From: PALSA-1006 sp036171275
GTDB taxonomy: Bacteria > Pseudomonadota > Gammaproteobacteria > Burkholderiales > Gallionellaceae
NCBI GenBank assembly: GCA_036171275.1
Contig: JAVHQT010000040.1
Span: 1 to 45,288 of the forward strand
Direction of reading: 5' to 3'
Length of the DNA stretch: 45,288 bases
In this document: in pieces, positions 37,707 to 45,288 of the stretch
Position numbering within the stretch: position 1 is the first letter of the stretch
How the letters are laid out: each line of letters begins with the position of its first letter
Notes under the pieces: generated by a model
Seen by the model: the letters and a program-made list of their open reading frames with translations, nothing else
The model's database searches: none
What the model was told of the DNA's origin: nothing
Position numbers and translations under genes: made by a program

Positions 37707-40322
37707 ATGCAAACACAATTCGCTAAAGAAACTCTGCCAGTTAGTCTCGAAGCTGAGATGCGTAAATCCTACCTCGAATATGCAATGAGTGTCATTGTTG
37801 GGCGCGCTCTGCCTGATGCGCGCGATGGCTTAAAACCCGTGCATAGACGCGTGCTTTTTGCGATGCACGAACTGTCTAACGATTGGAATCGTGCCTACAA
37901 AAAATCCGCACGTATCGTCGGCGATGTCATTGGTAAATACCATCCGCACGGCGACACCGCCGTCTATGACACCATCGTTCGAATGGCACAAGATTTTTCC
38001 TTACGCTACCCTTTGGTTGATGGGCAAGGTAACTTCGGCTCGGTGGATGGCGACAACGCGGCGGCGATGCGTTACACCGAAATCCGCATGGCACGCATTG
38101 CGCACGAATTGTTGGCAGATTTAGACAAAGAAACCGTGGATTTTGGTCCAAACTATGACGGTTCTGAGCAAGAACCGCTGGTTTTGCCGTCACGTTTTCC
38201 TAACTTGCTGGTGAATGGTTCGTCCGGTATTGCCGTAGGCATGGCAACCAACATTCCACCGCATAACCTTTCCGAAGTGATTGACGCCTGCTTTGCCTTG
38301 CTGAGCAATCCTGATATCGACATTGAAGAATTGATCGCCATTGTGCCCGCGCCAGATTTTCCTACCGCCGGGTTTATTTACGGATTGTCCGGCGTAAAAG
38401 AAGGCTATCGCACCGGTCGCGGTCGGGTGGTCATGCGCGGACGCACGCACTTTGAAGAGATTGGCAAAGGAGAACGGCAAGCAATCATCATCGACGAACT
38501 GCCGTACCAGGTAAATAAAGCTAATTTGCTGATTAAAGTGGGCGAATTGGTGCGCGAAAAACGCATTGAAGGTATCACCGAAATTCGCGATGAATCTGAT
38601 AAGTCCGGTATGCGCGCCGTGATTGAATTGCGCCGTGGCGAAATGCCAGAAGTGATTCTGAATCACCTGTATAAGCACACTCAGTTGCAAGATAGTTTCG
38701 GTATGAATATGGTTGCGCTACTAGATGGTCAACCTAAGTTATTGAATTTAAAAGAGTTTTTGGATGCGTTTTTACGTCATCGCCGCGAAGTAGTGACACG
38801 GCGCACTATTTTTGAACTACGCAAAGCGCGTGAACGCGGGCATGTTTTGGAAGGTCTGGCGGTGGCGTTGTCGAATGTGGACGATATTATTGCTTTGATT
38901 AAATCGGCCGCCAGCCCTGCGATAGCCAAACAGGAATTGATGTCAAGAGCTTGGCGCTCGTCGCTTGTAGAAGAAATGTTAAGTCGCGTCAGCGATGCTT
39001 CTCGCCCCGAAACGTTGTCACCGGAATTCGGGATGCTGGGCAGCGGTGAGCAGCGCGCCTACAAATTATCCGATGTGCAAGCGCAGGCGATTTTGGAATT
39101 ACGTTTGCAACGCTTGACCGGTCTGGAGCAAGACAAAATCGTCAACGAATACCGTGACGTCATGGACAAAATTGCTGACTTGCTGGATATTTTGGCGAAA
39201 CCGGAACGCGTCACACAAATTATCAACGACGAATTAGTGGCGATTAAAGCGCAATACGGCGACAAACGCCGCAGCGAAATCATCACTCACACCCACGACA
39301 TGAGCATGGAAGATTTCGTCACGCCTGAAGACGTGGTGGTTACGCTGTCGCACGGCGGCTACATGAAGGCGCAAAAGCTGGATGAATATCGGGCGCAAAA
39401 ACGCGGTGGTCGGGGCAAACAAGCAGCGTCCACCAAAGAAGATGACTTCGTGGATAACCTGTTTATCGCCAACACGCACGATTACATTCTGTGTTTCTCG
39501 AATCGCGGCCGCGTCTATTGGCTGAAAGTATATGACGTACCGCAAGGCACGCGCACCATGCGCGGCAAGCCTATTGTTAACTTATTGCCCTTGGAAGAAA
39601 ACGAAAAAATCAACGCGATTTTGGCGGTACGCGATTTCCCTGAAGATAAGTTTGTGTTCTTCGCTACCTCCGAAGGCACGGTGAAAAAAACCGCCCTCGC
39701 TGATTTCGCTAATCCACGTAAGGGCGGCATTATCGCCATCAATCTGGACGAAGCCGACTTCTTAATTGGCGTCGCCATTACCGACGGCAAACATGATGTT
39801 ATGTTGTTCTCTGATGAAGGTAGGGCAGTGCGTTTTGATGAAGATGACGTGCGCGATACTGGGCGTGCTTCGCGTGGTGTGCGCGGCATGAGCCTAAAAA
39901 AAGGCGGTAAAGTGATTGCTTTACTGGTGGCAGAAAATGAAGAACAAACCGTGTTGACTGTCACCGAAAACGGTTACGGCAAACGCACGCCGATTGTCGA
40001 ATACACGCGCCACGCACGCGGCGCACAAGGCATTACCGCCATTCAAACGAGCGAACGTAACGGTAAAGTGGTGGCGGCAGCGCTGGTCAATACTGAAGAT
40101 GAAATTATGCTGATCGGCACCAACGGCGTCATGATTCGCACGCGCGTCAATGAAATCCGTGAAATGAGCCGCGCTACCCAAGGTGTGACACTCATTAATC
40201 TGGAAAAAGGTGAAAAACTCGCTGGCTTAAGTCGTATTGCCGAGTCCGAAGGGTTGGACGGAGAAGAGGAATCGGCTGACGGGACGACAGAAATCGGTGA
40301 CGCAGAAAACGGTGCTGCTTGA
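37707..40322 (+). CDS. gyrA: DNA gyrase subunit A
   Basis: 871 residues (E. coli 875). EMRKSYLEYAMSVIVGRALP DARDGLKPVHRRVLFAM starts the breakage-reunion domain; AAMRYTEIRM carries the catalytic Tyr. The quinolone region reads KYHPHGDTAVYDTIVRMAQD, with Thr at the position of E. coli Ser83 and Asp at Asp87; Thr is a common wild-type residue and not by itself evidence of resistance. The GyrA-box QKRGGRGKQ starts the C-terminal beta-pinwheel, whose blades contain the IIAINLDEAD and YGKRTPIVEY type repeats. The tail is acidic. serC follows 74 bases later, a conserved pairing. Confidence 0.98.
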   Translation: MQTQFAKETLPVSLEAEMRKSYLEYAMSVIVGRALPDARDGLKPVHRRVLFAMHELSNDWNRAYKKSARIVGDVIGKYHPHGDTAVYDTIVRMAQDFSLRYPLVDGQGNFGSVDGDNAAAMRYTEIRMARIAHELLADLDKETVDFGPNYDGSEQEPLVLPSRFPNLLVNGSSGIAVGMATNIPPHNLSEVIDACFALLSNPDIDIEELIAIVPAPDFPTAGFIYGLSGVKEGYRTGRGRVVMRGRTHFEEIGKGERQAIIIDELPYQVNKANLLIKVGELVREKRIEGITEIRDESDKSGMRAVIELRRGEMPEVILNHLYKHTQLQDSFGMNMVALLDGQPKLLNLKEFLDAFLRHRREVVTRRTIFELRKARERGHVLEGLAVALSNVDDIIALIKSAASPAIAKQELMSRAWRSSLVEEMLSRVSDASRPETLSPEFGMLGSGEQRAYKLSDVQAQAILELRLQRLTGLEQDKIVNEYRDVMDKIADLLDILAKPERVTQIINDELVAIKAQYGDKRRSEIITHTHDMSMEDFVTPEDVVVTLSHGGYMKAQKLDEYRAQKRGGRGKQAASTKEDDFVDNLFIANTHDYILCFSNRGRVYWLKVYDVPQGTRTMRGKPIVNLLPLEENEKINAILAVRDFPEDKFVFFATSEGTVKKTALADFANPRKGGIIAINLDEADFLIGVAITDGKHDVMLFSDEGRAVRFDEDDVRDTGRASRGVRGMSLKKGGKVIALLVAENEEQTVLTVTENGYGKRTPIVEYTRHARGAQGITAIQTSERNGKVVAAALVNTEDEIMLIGTNGVMIRTRVNEIREMSRATQGVTLINLEKGEKLAGLSRIAESEGLDGEEESADGTTEIGDAENGAA

Positions 40323-40396
40323 ACGGCGACCGCGACGTGGCACGCTGATTAGTCCGCTTCACGTTTTTGTTTAATAGGCTTCCAAAAGGAATAAAA

Positions 40397-41479
40397 ATGA
40401 CCATTTATAATTTTGCCGCCGGTCCCGCTGTTTTACCGCAAGCGGTATTAAAACAAGCGCAAGCTGAATTGCTGGATTGGCATGGTTGCGGCGTGTCGGT
40501 GATGGAAATGTCGCATCGCGGCAAAGAATATATGGGCATTCATGCCCAAGCCGAAGCGGATTTGCGCGAATTACTCGCCATTCCTGCCAACTACAAAGTG
40601 CTGTTTTTGCAAGGTGGCGCGCACCTGCAATTTTCCATGATTCCGCTCAATCTGCTGCGCGGCAAAGCCTCTGCGGATTATGTGGACACCGGCGAATGGT
40701 CGAAAAAAGCCCTCAAAGAAGCGCAAAAATTTGGCGCGGTTAACGTTGTCGCCAGCAATTCTGACCAAAACTGCAGTTACGTTCCTGCTTTTGACACTTG
40801 GAAATGCGATGCTAATGCCGCGTATTTACATTACACACCCAACGAAACCATTGGCGGCGTGGAATTCAACTGGATACCCGAAATCGGCGCTGTGCCGCTG
40901 GTGGCGGATATGTCGTCCAACATATTGTCGCGGCAAATTGAGGTGTCTCAATTCGGGCTGATTTATGCCGGTGCGCAAAAAAATATTGGCCCGGCTGGTC
41001 TGACGATCGTTATCGTGCGCGAAGACTTAATTGGCGCAGTGCCAGCCACTACGCCAACCATGCTTAGCTATCAAACTCACGCCGCCGCCGATTCCATGTA
41101 CAACACGCCACCTACCTATGGTATTTATATGGCGGGGTTAGTGTTCCAATGGTTGAAGCAAAACGGCGGCATCGCCACAATGGAAAAACTCAATATAATC
41201 AAGGCTAATCTCTTATATTCTGCCATTGAATCCAGTGACGGTTTTTATCATTGCCCCGTCAATCTTGCCGACCGTTCACGCATGAACGTGCCGTTCACCC
41301 TGTGCAATCCCGCGCTAGACGATGACTTTTTAAACCAAGCAGCGGCACGCGGTCTGCTGCAACTTAAAGGCCACAAACTCGCCGGCGGAATGCGCGCCTC
41401 CATTTACAACGCCATGCCCTTAGCTGGTGTGCAAACGTTGGTCGAATTTATGACTGAATTTGCCCAGCAAAAAGCTTAA
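40397..41479 (+). CDS. serC: Phosphoserine aminotransferase
   Basis: 360 residues from ATG at 40397, with AAAAGGA upstream; a start ten codons earlier lacks support. IYNFAAGPAVLPQAVLKQAQ, GVSVMEMSHRGKEY, LFLQGGAHLQFSM, the GEW region of TGEWSKKA, PNETIGGVEF, VADMSSNILSR and the PLP-lysine motif YAGAQKNIGPAGLTIVIV are all present; GHKLAGGMRASIYNAMP closes it. It makes phosphoserine from phosphohydroxypyruvate and also serves pyridoxine synthesis. Bases 41184-41201 inside it match the IHF-like box of nusA. Its stop TAA resembles the left end of the repeat element. Confidence 0.97.
   Translation: MTIYNFAAGPAVLPQAVLKQAQAELLDWHGCGVSVMEMSHRGKEYMGIHAQAEADLRELLAIPANYKVLFLQGGAHLQFSMIPLNLLRGKASADYVDTGEWSKKALKEAQKFGAVNVVASNSDQNCSYVPAFDTWKCDANAAYLHYTPNETIGGVEFNWIPEIGAVPLVADMSSNILSRQIEVSQFGLIYAGAQKNIGPAGLTIVIVREDLIGAVPATTPTMLSYQTHAAADSMYNTPPTYGIYMAGLVFQWLKQNGGIATMEKLNIIKANLLYSAIESSDGFYHCPVNLADRSRMNVPFTLCNPALDDDFLNQAAARGLLQLKGHKLAGGMRASIYNAMPLAGVQTLVEFMTEFAQQKA
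41184..41201 (+). repeat. 18-base match to the nusA-linked IHF-like box inside serC
   Basis: AAAACTCAATATAATCAA is the exact reverse complement of 17950-17967. It is translated as K-L-N-I-I-K, at a place where the family normally has a helix with K-x-N. The TTR part of the IHF core is not conserved here (AATCAAGGCTAAT). Confidence 0.4.
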
Positions 41480-41868
41480 GGATGCACTGAGATATTTCGT
41501 TCAGCTGTGTTTTGTTGTTGCAATGGCATGTGCGTGCTGCTTCAGTACGCCGATGACAACGTTGGTATTAAGCAAGTAGCAAGCGACCATCAGCTTCGGC
41601 TCCACGATTAACGCCACTGTTTTCATTCAAGGTATTCACTTCTGCAATGCAGATTGCGCCGGCTAAACCGCTCGACTTTTGTATCAATTCCGTCAGTATG
41701 GTGGCTAACATCAGACCAGTGCCGTGCAAACTGGCTGGTGAGACGCAAGGCAGGATTCGCCGCTGCCGAATCAGGACAAGACTTCAAACGCTGTGGATCA
41801 AGCTCAATCCAGTCGTTGAAAAACCCAATAAAATCAATCAGTTAGCTGATTTTGCGGGAGCGAATTAA
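41477..41868. other. serC-metH intergenic region: repeat left end, decayed coding remnant, hairpin
   Basis: TTAAGGATGCACTGAGATAT (41476-) with CGTTCAGC resembles a repeat left end and includes the serC stop. On the minus strand, roughly 41720 down to 41575 reads MLATILTELIQKSSGLAGAI and then IAEVNTLNENSGVNRGAEAD, a protein-like stretch with a frame break above it; I do not recognise it. Near metH a stem AATCAG-CTAA-CTGATT plus an IHF-like core (AATCAATCAGTTA, 41832-41844) occurs and could terminate metH. Confidence 0.35.
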
Positions 41869-44800
41869 TTAATAACTCAACACCGGTGCTAACCAGCGTT
41901 CTGCCTCATCCATCGTCCAATTTTTGCGTTGCGCATAATCAGCGACTTGCTCTGCGGTGATTTTGCCGGAGGCAAAATATTGCGCTTGCGGATGCGAAAA
42001 ATAGAATCCGGAAACCGCCGCTGTTGGCAGCATGGCGTAACTATCGGTTAGGGTAATTCCGCTATTTTCAGGCGCTTGCAACAGTTCAAATAAAGCACCT
42101 TTTTCGCTATGTTCTGGGCAAGCAGGATAGCCGGGCGCAGGGCGAATACCACAATATTTTTCGGCAATGAGATCGTCGTTGCTTAAGCCTTCATCGTTCG
42201 CATAGCCCCAAAATTCACGCCGCACTTTTTGGTGTAAACACTCTGCAAACGCTTCGGCGAGTCGGTCAGCCAAGGCTTTCAACATAATCGCGCTGTAATC
42301 ATCGTTTTGCTTTTCATAGTCTGCCACGCGTGCGTCAATCCCAATCCCAGTGGTGACAGCAAAACCCCCAATATAATCAGGCACACCGCTGGACTTGGGC
42401 GCAATGAAATCGGCAAGGCAAAAGTTGGGAATGTCGGCGGGTTTTTTAGTTTGTTGGCGCAGGTTATGCCAAGTCATTGCCACCGTGCTACGCGATTCAT
42501 CAGTATAAATGTCGATGTCATCGCTATTCACGCTATTGGCGGGGAACAAACCAAAAACCGCATTCGCTGTAAGCCATTGATTATTAAGTATATTTTTAAG
42601 CATTTCTTGCGCATCGGCAAAAAGTTTGGTCGCTTCTTCGCCCACGATTTCATCTTGCAAAATTTTGGGATAACGCCCCGCTAATTCCCATGCTTGAAAA
42701 AAAGGCGTCCAATCAATGAACTTGGCGATTTCGGTTAAGGGGAAATTCGCTAATTTTTGCACACCCAGTTGCAGCGGTTTCGGCGGCGTGTAATTTGCCC
42801 AGTCCACCTTAAACCCGTGCGCGCGCGCCTCGGCTAAAGCAAGGTAATTGGCCTTGCCTTTTTTGCTTTCAAACTGTTCCCGCGCTGCGGCATAATCTGC
42901 TTTAATTTCAGAGACATAGCTGTCACGCGTGCTGCTGCTGAGCAAGTTGCTGCACACGCCAACAGCACGCGAAGCATCGGTGACGTACAGCACTGAACCG
43001 CTCGGATAATTGGGCTCGATTTTGACCGCAGTATGAATGCGCGACGTGGTTGCGCCGCCAATCAGCAGCGGAATGGTGAAACCTTGCCGTTCCATTTCTT
43101 TTGCCACGTGCGCCATTTCTTCCAGCGATGGCGTAATTAGCCCCGACAGCCCGATAATGTCAGCATGATGTTCGCGCGCTGCGTCCAAAATTTGCTGGCA
43201 CGGCACCATCACGCCCATATTCACTACCTCAAAATTATTGCATTGCAACACGACCGTGACGATATTTTTGCCAATGTCATGCACGTCGCCTTTCACGGTC
43301 GCCATGACGATTTTGCCTTTAGTACTGGTGTCACCGGAGCGCAATTTTTCGGCTTCGATAAAGGGAATGAGGTGAGCGACCGCTTGCTTCATGACTCGCG
43401 CCGATTTGACCACTTGCGGTAAAAACATTTTCCCCGCACCAAATAAATCGCCGACCACGTTCATGCCGGCCATGAGCGGCCCCTCAATGACTTGCACCGG
43501 AAATGGTGCTTGCAACCTAGCTTCTTCGGTGTCTTCGACAATAAATGTCGTGATGCCGCGTACCAGTGCGTGGGTGAGTCGCTCTTGTACCGTGCCGTTG
43601 CGCCAAGCTAAATCTTCTACTTGTTCTTTGCTGCCGCCTTTGACGCTTTCGGCCAAGGTCACTAATTTTTCGCCAGCATCCGGCTTGCGGTTCAGTACCA
43701 CATCTTCCACCGCGTCGCGCAAGTCGCGTGGAATTTCTTCGTACACGCCCAATTGCCCCGCGTTGACGATGCCCATGTTCATGCCGGCTTTGATGGCGTG
43801 ATACAGGAATACAGTATGGATTGCTTCGCGCACCGGATCATTGCCACGGAACGAAAATGACACGTTCGACACGCCGCCAGAAATTTTGGCAAAGGGTAGA
43901 TTTTGACGAATCCACTGGCAGGCATTGATAAAATCGACCGCGTAATTATTGTGTTCTTCAATGCCGGTGGCGATAGCAAAAATGTTTGGATCAAAAATGA
44001 TATCTTCGGGCGGGAAGCCGACTTTGTGGACGAGGATGTCGTAGCTGCGTTGGCAGATGTCAATTTTGCGCTGGTAGGTGTCGGCCTGACCATGCTCGTC
44101 GAAGGCCATTATCACCGCTGCCGCGCCGTATTGACGCACCAAGGTCGCGTATTTAATAAAGTTTTCTTCGCCCTCTTTCAGTGAAATCGAGTTGACGATC
44201 GACTTGCCTTGCACGCATTTCAGCCCTGCTTCGATGATGCTCCACTTGGAAGAATCAATCATCAGCGGCACTTTGGAGATATCTGGTTCAGAGGCGATTA
44301 AGTTCAGAAATTTGACCATTGACGCTTCGCCATCCAACATCGCTTCATCCATATTGACGTCGATGACCTGGGCACCGGTTTCTACTTGCTGCTTGGCTAC
44401 TTCTAACGCCTCGTCAAATTTTCCTTCTAAAATCAAACGTTTAAATTTGGCCGAGCCAGTGACGTTGGCGCGTTCACCGACGTTCACAAACAAGGAACGC
44501 TCGCCGATATTGAACGGCTCTAGCCCAGACAAGCGACATTCGACCGGATTGTGCGGAATTTGGCGCGGCGCAATGTCTTTCACCGCCTCGGCAATCGCTT
44601 TGATAAACGCCGGTGACGTGCCGCAACAGCCGCCAATAATGTTTAGAAAACCACTTTGCGCCCATTCTTTGATTTGCCTAGCCATATTGTCTGGCGTGTC
44701 GTCATAACCTGTTTCTGCCAAGGGATTAGGCAAGCCGGCATTGGGATGTGCGCTTAGAAAACACGGGGCGACACGCGACAATTCGGCCACATATTGGCGC

Positions 44801-45288
44801 AACTCTTCCGCGCCCAGCGCGCAATTGAGCCCAATCGAAATGGGATTGGCGTGTGCCAAAGAATTGTAAAAAGCTTCGGTCACTTGTCCGGTCAAAGTAC
44901 GGCCGGAAGCATCGGTAATCGTGCCAGAAATCATGATCGGCAAACACGTGTCGCGTTCGACAAACACGGTCTTCACGGCAAAAATGGCGGCCTTGGCATT
45001 CAGCGTATCAAAAATCGTTTCAATCAAAATCAGGTCTGCACCGCCGTCCAGCAAGCCACGGGTCGCATCGGAATAATCGGCAACCAGTTGGTCGAAGCTG
45101 ATATTGCGTGCAGCAGGATCATTTACATCTGGGGAAATGGTGGCGGTTTTGTCTGTTGGGCCAAGTACGCCGGCGACAAAACGGGGTTTGTCTGCGCTGG
45201 TAAACGCATCGCAGGCTGCACGCGCCAGTCGCGCACCGGCCACATTCAGCTCGTAATTTAACGCTTCCATGCCGTAGGCTTTCAGCGT
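41869..45288 (-). CDS. metH: Cobalamin-dependent methionine synthase MetH (N-terminus outside window)
   Basis: 1139 codons are present; the frame runs off the window edge (TLKAYG before MEALNY), so about 90-100 N-terminal residues are missing compared with E. coli MetH (1227). Homocysteine domain: zinc ligands in IGLNCALGAEEL and GGCCGTSP. Pterin domain: NVGERANVTGSAKFKRLILE and VNMDEAMLDGEASMVKFLN. B12 domain: GDVHDIGKNIV (His ligand), GLSGLITPSLEEM, GGATTSRIHTAVKI. SAM reactivation domain: RPAPGYPACPEHSEKGALFE and the end YAQRKNWTMDEAERWLAPVL. It methylates homocysteine from methyltetrahydrofolate. The upstream region, where a B12 riboswitch could lie, is not in the window. Confidence 0.97.
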   Translation of the reverse strand, partial: TLKAYGMEALNYELNVAGARLARAACDAFTSADKPRFVAGVLGPTDKTATISPDVNDPAARNISFDQLVADYSDATRGLLDGGADLILIETIFDTLNAKAAIFAVKTVFVERDTCLPIMISGTITDASGRTLTGQVTEAFYNSLAHANPISIGLNCALGAEELRQYVAELSRVAPCFLSAHPNAGLPNPLAETGYDDTPDNMARQIKEWAQSGFLNIIGGCCGTSPAFIKAIAEAVKDIAPRQIPHNPVECRLSGLEPFNIGERSLFVNVGERANVTGSAKFKRLILEGKFDEALEVAKQQVETGAQVIDVNMDEAMLDGEASMVKFLNLIASEPDISKVPLMIDSSKWSIIEAGLKCVQGKSIVNSISLKEGEENFIKYATLVRQYGAAAVIMAFDEHGQADTYQRKIDICQRSYDILVHKVGFPPEDIIFDPNIFAIATGIEEHNNYAVDFINACQWIRQNLPFAKISGGVSNVSFSFRGNDPVREAIHTVFLYHAIKAGMNMGIVNAGQLGVYEEIPRDLRDAVEDVVLNRKPDAGEKLVTLAESVKGGSKEQVEDLAWRNGTVQERLTHALVRGITTFIVEDTEEARLQAPFPVQVIEGPLMAGMNVVGDLFGAGKMFLPQVVKSARVMKQAVAHLIPFIEAEKLRSGDTSTKGKIVMATVKGDVHDIGKNIVTVVLQCNNFEVVNMGVMVPCQQILDAAREHHADIIGLSGLITPSLEEMAHVAKEMERQGFTIPLLIGGATTSRIHTAVKIEPNYPSGSVLYVTDASRAVGVCSNLLSSSTRDSYVSEIKADYAAAREQFESKKGKANYLALAEARAHGFKVDWANYTPPKPLQLGVQKLANFPLTEIAKFIDWTPFFQAWELAGRYPKILQDEIVGEEATKLFADAQEMLKNILNNQWLTANAVFGLFPANSVNSDDIDIYTDESRSTVAMTWHNLRQQTKKPADIPNFCLADFIAPKSSGVPDYIGGFAVTTGIGIDARVADYEKQNDDYSAIMLKALADRLAEAFAECLHQKVRREFWGYANDEGLSNDDLIAEKYCGIRPAPGYPACPEHSEKGALFELLQAPENSGITLTDSYAMLPTAAVSGFYFSHPQAQYFASGKITAEQVADYAQRKNWTMDEAERWLAPVLSY

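Noticed and set aside
37906..38010. Thr at the GyrA Ser83-equivalent position as a quinolone-resistance mutation
   Set aside because: Thr is the normal residue in many gammaproteobacteria, so no resistance claim can be made from it.
1..45288. CRISPR array or prophage
   Set aside because: I saw no regularly spaced direct repeats, cas-like genes, integrase or phage structural genes; the repeats present are dispersed palindromes.

Overview
The window is chromosomal DNA from a gammaproteobacterium. The evidence is the intact rimP-nusA-infB-rbfA-truB cluster with its attenuator-like leader, the tpiA-secG-tRNA-Leu(GAG) group, gyrA with a serC neighbour, a P-protein pheA followed by hisC, cobalamin-dependent MetH, HemN and RecO. 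Base composition is moderate (slightly AT-rich). I cannot name the genus. The lifestyle signals are c-di-GMP turnover enzymes, an MCP/CheW pair and surface-glycan genes.

Layout. Bases 1-960 are a graveyard of defence genes: fused remnants of a type I-like methylase/specificity system and a YhcG (DUF1016) nuclease-like pseudogene. Bases 963-4655 hold three overlapping genes (GT39 glycosyltransferase, anchored sialidase-like protein, multipass membrane protein). They converge with a minus-strand GT4 glycosyltransferase and LpxH-like phosphoesterase pair. Bases 6794-9620 carry an EAL-CBS-GGDEF protein and a PP2C phosphatase. Bases 9715-15801 are mostly minus strand: recO, a small beta-barrel protein divergent from an XRE regulator, mutY, a nitronate-monooxygenase-like flavoprotein and hemN. 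Bases 15920-22079 are the rimP-nusA-infB-rbfA-truB translation/transcription cluster. Bases 22253-29574 hold a 1098-residue MASE3-PAS-GAF-GGDEF sensor, an outer-membrane beta-barrel protein with an unusually structured upstream region, an MCP with CheW, and a small VOC protein. Bases 30058-34185 carry pheA, hisC, a type I-beta DAHP synthase and tmk. On the minus strand follow tpiA, secG and tRNA-Leu. A possible FabMG-type reductase, gyrA, serC and the incomplete metH close the window.

The most distinctive structure is a dispersed repeat system. Two 160-bp elements (10662-10821, 22083-22243) have imperfect terminal inverted repeats and two inverted REP-like half-units. Between the halves lies a box matching the IHF consensus WATCAAnnnnTTR with extra conserved flank (TTGATTATATTGA). 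This resembles the RIB/RIP (BIME-1) architecture of enterobacteria. Fragments recur throughout the window. Two REP cores lie in frame inside protein genes (2660-4051 and 4038-4655). The left end supplies or coincides with the stop codon of pheA, the DAHP synthase and serC. Solitary IHF-like boxes sit at stop/start junctions of nusA, cheW, truB, hisC and the LpxH/GT4 pair, and related sequences lie inside two coding regions. I see no CRISPR array, prophage, intact insertion sequence or clear new defence system.
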